DNA from: Hygrophila difformis
Taxonomy: Eukaryota; Streptophyta; Magnoliopsida; Lamiales; Acanthaceae
Assembly: GCA_030278955.1 (NCBI GenBank)
Contig: JAOANR010000004.1
Span: 13,690,428 to 13,754,427, forward strand
Direction of reading: 5' to 3'
DNA: 64,000 bases
The notes under the pieces are model-generated. The model searched no databases and was not told the DNA's origin. It saw only the letters and a program-made list of their open reading frames with translations. Position 1 is the stretch's first letter. Every line of letters starts with the position of its first letter. This document shows positions 56,217 through 64,000 of the stretch, in pieces. The position numbers were made by a program, and so were the translations under genes.

Positions 56217-56766
56217 TTACATGAGGAAAATCCCGACTGAGTCTGCGACGACTGTGGAACTCCATGCCTAGCCTATTATTGTCCTTACAATGTCCTCGCT
56301 TGTGTTGTTCTTATAGGGTCCTCTACCTTCGCCTTGTACTTGAACTCAGATGTGTATTGTGATATTCTCTATGTATGTATATATGTGAACGTATTCCCAT
56401 CTGTGAACAGGCAATTAATAGGAGTTACGATAGTCCAAATACTATCTTTATCTGTATGTATATGTTGACAGATTCCTTCGCAGTATTTGCAATTGATCCA
56501 TAGCTATTTGTTACCAGGAAAGAGCGCCGCTAGTTCACATGGAGCTCATATATAAGTCACACCCATTATGAGTTCACTCTTTTTTCCTTCCCATCAAACC
56601 TTCTTAAACATAAGTCACACGCATTAAACCATAACAGAAATTGAACAGGGCATTGCTAGTTCACATGGAGATCAAATAAGGATAAAAACATCTAATAAAC
56701 CAAAAAGAAAAAAGAAAAAAGCAAAAAACAGACCATTTACCTGCTCTTTCTCATAAAAGAAAAAAT

Positions 56767-56885
56767 CATTTTCCACAGAACCACATGGTGTGATCATGAA
56801 ATAGTTTAATGATGCATGTGCATGTGTCAACATTTTCTTGTAGTTAAACTATCTCATCATCACACCAATGTTTCTGTGGAAAATG
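56767..56885. ncRNA. Long foldback, candidate small-RNA hairpin
   Basis: The 43-base arm at 56767-56809 (CATTTTCCACAGAACCACAT and on) pairs with 56844-56885 (RC: CATTTTCCACAGAAACATTG and on) with about six mismatches and one gap. The loop is 34 bases. Arm length, bulges and loop size are in the range of plant microRNA precursors, but I match it to no known family. It could be a tiny foldback MITE. Surroundings (56690-57720) show no recognised gene. Confidence 0.4.
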
Positions 56886-57734
56886 TTTTTTTCTTTTCTT
56901 TTGTGGATATATAGTTAAACCAGCATAGGCATGCATATACCAATGGTCAAAATCGATGCACGGTTCTTCCCCTTTTCTGATTCAACCTATCGGTTCTTTT
57001 GTAATGAAGAATTCATGGTACGCCGGTCAATCCTACACCGGTCCAACGTTTCCATGAATTCTTCCTTTTAACCACCGCACTGGATGTGCCTCCATGAGTT
57101 CCATCCCCTTCCATGGAGGCCACTTCACTCTCACTAGGGAGCATATTCGTTGTGGCATATGCCCTTTCCCTCTCTGATAAGAGTAAAGTTGGGGGATTAT
57201 ATTGTTGAGGCCGGATTTGAGCCGTTGTTCGGCTTCGGCCTAAGGCTGGTGCAGTCTTGCCCAAGAAAGGCGATGCATGGAGCAGGACTAAATATCTTCC
57301 AAGGCCTTGCGATCACGCGGGCCACCGCCACGCATGATGTTTTCCTTGTATATCTTTTGCTTAAATTCTGAAGGCCATTTTCGGCTGAATGATGTACTTT
57401 TCATTCTCTTGTACTTTGTACTGCTTCACTCCGGAATGAAATCTTTCTATTGATCCCAAGGAGAAGGGGCTGGCAAAGCTGATGAAGAGGGATGGCCAGA
57501 GGAGAAGGGACGTGACATTGGCCTGGAGCGAACAAACGCGTTGGGAAAGTAATATTGTCCATTTGTGGATTTGATTAGATACGGAATGGATTTTATTTAC
57601 TTGGGTTTCTTTAATCACGGGTTTTTTTTTTTTTTTTTTTTAATGTGGCTTTTTGTTATTGGGCCTAGCAATCACGAGAAAGTGGTTTGTTCTGGCTTGT
57701 GTTGCTAAATAATTGTTGCGTTTTGACTTTTTTT

Positions 57735-57929
57735 TATTGTTAATCGTAGAACATTGACTTTTTTTTGTAGCTATACAAGGAAAAATATAGTCAAGTGAGA
57801 TCTTATAGTTTTTAAATATCAAATTTTTAGAATTTGTACTTGTATCGAGTTTGAGTTATTAATAGTTTAAAATATGCATTGACAAACGTGCAGAGGAGAG
57901 CCGTAACACTGAGAAAGAAACGGAGGTAG
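57735..57929. mobile_element. Stowaway-like MITE, degraded copy
   Basis: The right half matches the nested MITE at 55570-55827 (TTTTTAAATATCAAATTTT, TTTGAGTTATTAAT) and ends AAAGAAACGGAGGTAG before TA. The left terminal repeat is not recognisable. Confidence 0.6.
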
Positions 57930-58191
57930 TATGTAACAGTTTTGTACGTACTCAATAGGACGGTACACTTTTTTACAGTTAATAACCTAAATCGTGTCCA
58001 AAAAGAAGAGATTGCAACAACATGAAGAAACACATTTTTTATGAGGCGAATGAAACAAGAGCCAACTGAACTATATTTTTTGTTGAACTACTATAATAAA
58101 AAAAACTCAGAAAAAGTTAAATAGTGTATAGTGATAAAAGTCAAAAGTGAAAATGGTAATGAGACGGCGGAAATCAAATGCAGTATAGATA

Positions 58192-58456
58192 CTGCCTCCG
58201 TATTTGTGAAATTGCAACATTGGAAATATGTGGACAATTAAGAGTACAGTATTGGGTTAACTTTTTTTTGTTATGGTTATGAAAGGAAGAATATAATTAA
58301 ATAAGATTTTATTAGATTTGTATAAATGTGTAGTTTTAGAATATCTAAATTTTAGATTTTTTAATTGTACATTATTTAAGTTATTAATGATTGAAAATAC
58401 ATATTGACATACTGGACGACGTCTCGGGATGGTGCATTTTAAAAAGATAGGGGTAG
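58192..58456. mobile_element. Stowaway-like MITE, third copy
   Basis: About 265 bp between TA (58190-58191) and TA (58457-58458). It starts CTGCCTCCGTATTTG and ends AAAAAGATAGGGGTAG, with internal similarity (TTAAGTTATTAATGATTG) to the other two copies. The termini have diverged. Confidence 0.65.
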
Positions 58457-58729
58457 TATACAGCTATAAAAGTACAGGGTTGTCCTGAATAGACATGGAT
58501 GGATTAAGGCTCGGTGCAGGTTGTCACGGGTGAGTGGTACAATGTGTTTTTTTGTCTGTTTGCTTGATAAGGGTTATCTTTTGTAATATCTTATCTTATC
58601 TACTACTATATAAGAGCGGTACTTCCATTACTGTCCATGCTGAATTAAAGTATTGACCGTTGGATCAAATTTCTATTTCAATCTTGACCGTGGATGAGAA
58701 TACAATTTTAATCCTGGCCTTTGATTTCC

Positions 58730-59292
58730 ACCGCACCCTCCCAACATCCAATCTCCGCATTGCTATTCGACTTTTCTTCGTTCCCACTCATTTTTCGTTC
58801 CAGTTTCATTCAGAGAAATCCCCTCTTACGGATTTCCTTCCGGCGCCGGTGCTCGCTCTTCTTTATCTCGGTGGCCCCCTTCGCACTCCTTCCCTTTCGG
58901 CTTCGGTCTTGCGGTTGTTGTTTTCCCCATTCTCAGTGACTCGTCGTTGCCGCCTTCTTCCGACGTGCCGCGCGTTACAGCTGCTCGTTTGGAAACTCGT
59001 TCTCGGCTGCCCGTGCCTACTGCCGCCTCCACCTTGACGGCGCTCTGTCCGTCTTTGTATGTATACCTTTCAATTTTTTTTTCGTGGCTTTGGATTTTGA
59101 ATTTCTTCCGCTGATTTCCTCATTTCCTCATTCTGAAACTCTCCGTCGTCGCTCCTCCCTCAAAACCCATCGCTGTCACCTCTCGAAGCCCGTTCAACTT
59201 ACCCCTGCGGAGATGCGATCGACAGCCCTACCATAGACCCAGACTTCTGCGCCTCCGTCACTGCCGTCTCCTGGCTGTTCGTTGCCGTTCGT
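58730..59292 (+). other. GC-rich captured tract
   Basis: A C-rich block with open frames in several phases and a candidate donor, CGTTC|GTGAGT, near 59292. It resembles the leader and first exon of a plant gene, but no protein family is recognised. The following stretch to 60907 is AT-rich and intron-like. Confidence 0.3.
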
Positions 59293-60907
59293 GAGTTTAC
59301 TTTGTTGAAATGAAACTTCTTTCTGTTTCTATATTTCTTTTGCTGCATTTTGGTAAGATATTTTGTTTGGTTTAGGTTTAAATAATGAAGGAAAATGCTA
59401 CACTATGAGCAATTTCAAGATTTGAAGACCACGTTTATGTAGTTTATATATTCGGTGGAACATTCTTTTATGTGTTTCATAACCACAAATGGCTTTGCCA
59501 AAGCGTTCCATAGGCTTTGCCATCATCATGTACCAATGATGAAGCAATGCCGCAGTCAAAGGCCTTAAGCGAGTGACGGCATAATTTGTTTTTGTTAAGT
59601 GTTTATGCCGGTGGAATTTGAAAGCTTTTGCCTGTCCATTTCAGCTTCAACACTGGGCTCTTAATGTAAATCTTGCTTCAAAGTGAAGTAATTAGCTTGG
59701 TTTTATTATTAAATCTATAAGTAACTTTTTTCCCCCTGAGGGTCAGCAAGGTATTGTAAGTAATTAGGCTTAACTTGTGGTTTACACATACATATATTTG
59801 AAATAAGGAGTGTTGTTTTTGCAAGAGGTAGAGCTTACAGTTTGGAGTCTTAATGTTTGTTGCCTGATACTTTGTTTGCTTTTTATAGATTGTGATATGA
59901 GAAACAATATTGATCATGTGATTCCACTTTGCGCTTTAATTTGTAAGAAGAATGTGTTCAAATATGAGACATATAGTATTTGCCAAACAAAAGTTTGAGA
60001 AAATTGTAGGGAAAGAAAATATGAGAGGATGTTTTTTTGTTGGTGAAAATATGAGAGGATGTTGTTTATACTTTTTGTTCTTATGGTTTTATACTTTTTG
60101 TTCTTCTGGTTCCCCATTTAGTTGCCTTTGTTCTAGCTGGTAATGCACTGTCTTTTTATTATGTTCCCCTTGGTTTCACTTGCCTGTGTTCTTTTCTCTT
60201 TTGTGGTTGTTGTGCTTGTTTGGGTTCTTCTTTCCATCAGATCGCGTTCAGTAGTTTTGTGATAATTTGAAATTACGCGTAAAACTATTGTGAATGGTTC
60301 CTTTCTCGTTGTGGTTTCTAGGTTTTAGTGTTCCAAGTGTGGGTTAATTTGCGAAATTATAATTTTTTGAAAGCTGTAAATCGATAGGTATTTGGTGAAT
60401 TAGACATTCCTATCTATGTTTGTTTCATGTAAATATTCGGACGGGGAGAACATAGGTTTAGGGTATTAATGTCAAATTTTGTCTGGCATTTTGCTTTTGG
60501 CTCTGTGTTCGTACTCATGTGATCTTGGAGTCCAAAATTCAAATTCAATTGAGGTGTCCATATTGCCTTTAGCTGCTCTATTTTTTAATCGCATTATTAT
60601 TTTTTTCTACTATATTATGTAGCTGAACAATTGTGTTGGAAAAAGAATTACACATCCTTTTCCTTTGATCACTATTTTTTTTAAAAATATATACATATTA
60701 AATAGAACTTGGCTTTTGTAATTAGGGGTAGAAATTTTGTTGCCATCCTTTTATTTATAAAATGCGTTCCAGAAATTTCTGCTGTATTGATCCTACTGCC
60801 ATATGCATCTTGATGTTTTGGTCCTCCTATAGTTTCTTTTTAAATACTTTTTGTGATTTGCTAATATTAAGAATGTATGCTATCTAATGTAGTCTATGCT
60901 ATTGCAG

Positions 60908-60956
60908 AATGAAGATCAGCAGTTTGATGTGGTATTGTCATTATTGGATGGTTCAT
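60908..60956 (+). pseudogene. Exon-like fragment, unidentified
   Basis: Between ATTGCAG and GTAAGT the frame reads NEDQQFDVVLSLLDGS. The splice signals on both sides are good. I do not recognise the source gene. The region to 62747 shows nothing further that I can support. Confidence 0.3.
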
Positions 60957-62747
60957 GTAAGTATAATTTCTCGTGTATCAATATCAACAAATCAATGATT
61001 TGTGGATAATTATACATTATTAGTAACTGGATTTTGTATTATTTTAGGAGTTTCATCATTTTCTAATAGTTAATTGAAATAGGATAAAAGAGAGAATGAA
61101 TTGGAAACATTCATTGGGTGTGTTTTTGCTTTATGGAATTATATGTCTAAAATTTTTTGGTAGGGTGAATTAATTTCCTAACAGATCTACGAATGCATCT
61201 TCAAAGAATTAATGTTTAACAGTTAGAATGAATATATTACTGTTTTAGATAATGTTCATTAATATTGATATTGATATACTTTTTTTGGGAAAGCTGATAA
61301 TGATATACTTGAGTTTATCTTGATTTCCCTGATGGAGACATGGCACATGAATGGCGTGGGGCCTCACTTAAGATTTTTTATTTGATACGTATGATCAGAA
61401 AACTTATTGCTTAATTTTAGTATTTGATCTAGCCTTTAATGAGTTGTTTGAAATAGTACATCCAGATCTATAATTTGACTTTCTTTAGCTTAATGGGCAA
61501 TCGAGAGAACAAGCAGATTCAATTCGTTTTTAGCTAAAGATCTTCATTATTTTTAGAAGCCGAAGCCAGATAAAAATCGTCAATTATTTGGCCAACATAA
61601 CTCTAATAAGTACTAAATATGTAGTAGTATTTCTTTTTTAGGGATGAGGAGTTACATGGTTGAAATGAACTCAAATTTCTTTCTTTTGTTCAGTGATTAT
61701 GATTCACAGAATTAAGTTGGAGATGTGAAGGGAGACATTGAGTATTTAGAATTTAGTGGATTTTGAAAATCGAAAGCCGACGAATTTTTGGTCCGTATCT
61801 AACAAAAGAGAGTTGACATGCAAGAAGTGAGTTGAACAATGCTATCAATAATCCCTTTTGAATTTGTTAGTACCACTTAAGTCGAGATCTATTATTACTT
61901 TTTGAATCAGTTTTTCCAATACTGAGTTCAAACACACAATTTAAACACTATTAGTAGGTTAGTTTCATAAGCAAGCACAACCGAATAAAATGCATTAAAG
62001 TAAATAGAACAAACAATTATTTGGCCTCCTCAAGGGTAATGGACTTCGATTGTCACATAAAGCTTACAGGTATGACTTCTATTTGGTTTTCAGATTGAAG
62101 TTCTTTTACTACTTTACTATATTGAATCTGTGTTAGCTAATTACTATATTGAACAATTGATGCCCTCACTTTGCTTTGTTATCTGCTTATTATTGCCTTT
62201 GTCAATTTGATTTGGGTTTGAGATTTCAGTTTGCATGGTTTTTGTGTTGGAAGTGTTTGATGATAAGTAGAATTATTTGTGATTTTAATCCTGCCTGTAG
62301 CTGCTGTTTGGCATCCAACCCTCTTTTTGTGTCTGAAAATCCCGGCTATGATCATGCCACCAGTCGGCCTCCCTCCTATGTGGACCTGAAGGACGCTACT
62401 CCAATCTTCATCCAACAATCTGCGTCTCCGTCTACACCACTGCTGATAGCCCTCGCTTATTATCTTTTTGAATGAGTTTCATAATTTTTGTTTCTATATT
62501 CACTTGTTTAGCTCTCTTCACTATAATAAAAGGGTATCTTTAAAAATTAAATTGAAGCCTTTATACTTAGTTTCTTCACTATAATTAATGATATCTATAA
62601 AAATTAAATTGAAGCCTAATTTATTCTTTATTTCTACTTTTTGACTGCGTGCAGCATTTTTCCATTTGCATTTATAATTCTACTTTTCGAAGAATTGCTA
62701 TTATCCAATTCTTTCTTTAGTTATATCAAACTTTCATTTTATACCAG

Positions 62748-62981
62748 TTGGGAGGGAAGGGTGCAAATTTTGCTAAAATGACAAGCATTGGTTTATCAGT
62801 GCCTCCTGGACTCGCCATTTCCACTGAAGCCTGCCAAGAGTATCAGCAAACTGGCAAGCAGCTGCCACAAGGATTGTGGGAAGAGATATTGGAAGGTTTG
62901 AAGATAGTGGAGATGGACATGGGAGCTGTGCTCGGAGCCCCATCCAAGCCACTCCTTCTTTCTGTTCGATCAGCCGCAACA
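62748..62981 (+). pseudogene. Pyruvate, phosphate dikinase exon fragment
   Basis: After the acceptor ATACCAG a 234-nt exon of 78 codons reads [34 protein letters not shown] and [12 protein letters not shown], then the donor GTAAGT. This is the N-terminal nucleotide-binding domain of plant PPDK, which forms phosphoenolpyruvate from pyruvate, ATP and phosphate in chloroplast or cytosol. Changes from the conserved enzyme are small (for example FAKM for LAEM, and SAAT where SGAA is usual). The next PPDK exon (beginning ISMPGMMDT in the family) does not appear before the window end, so this is an isolated captured exon. Confidence 0.9.
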
Positions 62982-63365
62982 GTAAGTCTACTTTACATGA
63001 TACTTATTAAGGATAGAGTGTATTGGGGACGATTCATTTAGTTACATTTTGGAGTTGAATTACGTGTACGATGTAAATGTAGACATTGTTTAAGGCATGT
63101 GGCTTTTGTTTTCGATATATTGTTTTATAAGCTGAAAGGAACATTTGGCTGCAGAAAGCATTTTTTTTTTTTACTGAAACATTGGGCCTAAGTTTCTTGG
63201 GGGTTTCTTATTGTGTCCCTGATAGGGGCTCTACAGAACCAAGTACTTTTCCCCTTACCCTTTTCTTTAGCTTAAGCTCTTTTAATTTTTAAATTTCACT
63301 TTTCATCTGCTCCTTTCTTAGACTCTTATTGTCTTTCTATTGATACCTTCTATTTTTTAAAAAAG

Positions 63366-63872
63366 TTGTTCCTTCACGAATTGATCCAGCGATGAATGTT
63401 CCTGTTGTTGTAACCCAGGTTGGCACTAGCCTTCTCCCAGGTTTGTTGGAATGTTTTCTTTATGTTTGCTTAGTGTTATAAACTCTTTATAAATCTTTAT
63501 TATTGTTATTGGCTTACTGGTCCAGACAAACCAAACCAGAAACACGCAAAAGAAGTGGTGAGGCACTTGTTGTTGCACTACTTTACGATTTTTAAAATTC
63601 ACGTTTAGAACATTTGTCACATCTCTGCATTGTTATTTATTGTAGCCCGCACGGCGTTTCCTGGACAGGCCTTGCATTCCCCATGGAAGCTTCTCCATGG
63701 TAAAACTATAACTATTATGGATAGTCTTTCTTACATGCTTTCACTGTACCAATGTAGAAATCTTATATTTCTTATAAATGACCATTTCTCATTTTTCCCA
63801 CAGCTAAAGTGTCGCCCGCCATTGGTGATGCTCCCAGCATGACTTCAACTGGACAAATTAGCGCAACAACTT
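63366..63872 (+). pseudogene. Chain of exon-like pieces, unidentified gene
   Basis: Four pieces have plausible splice borders. 63366-63440 reads VVPSRIDPAMNVPVVVTQVG. 63526-63557 joins in phase as DKPNQKHAKEV. 63646-63699 reads PARRFLDRPCIPHGSFSM. 63804-63872 hits a stop in the same frame. The phase match of the first three supports a real, captured multi-exon gene. I do not recognise it, and the last piece shows it is broken or wrongly joined. Confidence 0.35.
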
Positions 63873-64000
63873 GTGAGTTGCGGGGGGATTGCATGCTTCC
63901 ATGTTACCATTTTTTTTTTAATATTTTATAGTCTATGCCTAATGATTCCCCATTTGTCCTGCATTTTGGCCTGCTTACCCAGCAATTCTTTGTCGATCAA

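Larger units (their letters stand above)
55141..56680 (-). repeat. Third, inverted partial copy of the duplicated unit
   Basis: About 55165-55251 and 56217-56680 read as the reverse complement of copy A from roughly 3330 back to 2300, with more divergence than A versus B. The hAT-like MITE of copy A is absent here as well, so the empty site is seen twice. The switch from direct to inverted orientation lies in an AT-rich microsatellite. A Harbinger-like MITE (55252-56216) interrupts this arm. Confidence 0.75.
58599..64000 (+). mobile_element. Probable Helitron, 5' end and captured exons (3' end beyond window)
   Basis: TCTACTACTATATAAGAGCG at 58599, preceded by A, matches the usual plant Helitron 5' terminus (TC with a TATA-like AT stretch) and the A-T insertion rule. 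Inside, several exon-like pieces in plus orientation from unrelated genes follow (GC-rich 58730-59292, 60908-60956, PPDK 62748-62981, 63366-63872), the usual content of gene-capturing Helitrons. The CTRR end with its hairpin is not in the window and no RepHel frame is seen, so this stays probable. Confidence 0.5.

Noticed and set aside
57013..57264. Minus-strand 83-codon frame (MLPSESEVASMEGDGTHGG)
   Set aside because: No family recognised, no splice or promoter context, and no second copy to compare. A chance frame cannot be excluded.

Overview
The window looks like nuclear DNA of a eudicot plant. I see no complete host gene. It holds nested LTR retrotransposons, MITEs, a probable gene-capturing Helitron and broken pieces of host genes (an MFS transporter exon, a HAK/KUP potassium transporter, pyruvate phosphate dikinase). 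Codon use, intron borders, tRNA-primed retroelements and element families (Athila-type Gypsy, SIRE-type Copia, gag-only Gypsy) all fit a flowering plant. The species cannot be named from the sequence.

Layout. A roughly 4 kb host or old-repeat unit is present twice in direct orientation: copy A (1 to about 14450) and copy B (20891 to about 55140). Part of it occurs a third time, inverted (about 55141-56680). Each copy has been split by different later insertions, so the sister copy preserves the empty site. Copy A took a hAT-like MITE (2622-3137) and a gag-only Gypsy element (4165-14089, target duplication GAAAT). Copy B took a SIRE-like Copia element (23773-33930, target duplication TATAT) and a 20 kb Athila-like element in minus orientation (34236-54274, target duplication GCTTC). 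Between the copies lie a GC-rich tract, a HAK/KUP pseudogene, a 5' half of another Copia element and a minus-strand solo LTR. After copy B come a Harbinger-like MITE with a Stowaway-like MITE nested inside, two more Stowaway-like MITEs, a long foldback, and the 5' end of a probable Helitron (58599 to the window end) carrying captured exons.

Relative ages from LTR pairs, counted by eye: SIRE about 16 differences in 914 bp (oldest), the gag-only element about a dozen in 2.5 kb, and Athila four spotted in 4723 bp (very recent, with an intact 1985-residue gag-pol).

Most notable points: (1) the Athila element carries, between pol and its 3' LTR and in pol orientation, an apparently intact two-exon F-box gene (243 aa after splicing) with a TATA-like box and leader. 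(2) The same element has arrays of covarying palindromes (arm TTGTCGCGGAAC) close upstream of the F-box TATA-like box and the LTR TATA box. (3) The 5' LTR of the gag-only element is a chimera of two LTR subfamilies and contains twelve copies of the tRNA B-box/T-arm sequence GCGGGTTCGATTCCCC. The other LTR units have, at the matching place, an eight-copy 28-bp array whose core folds into a small hairpin with a GNRA-type loop.
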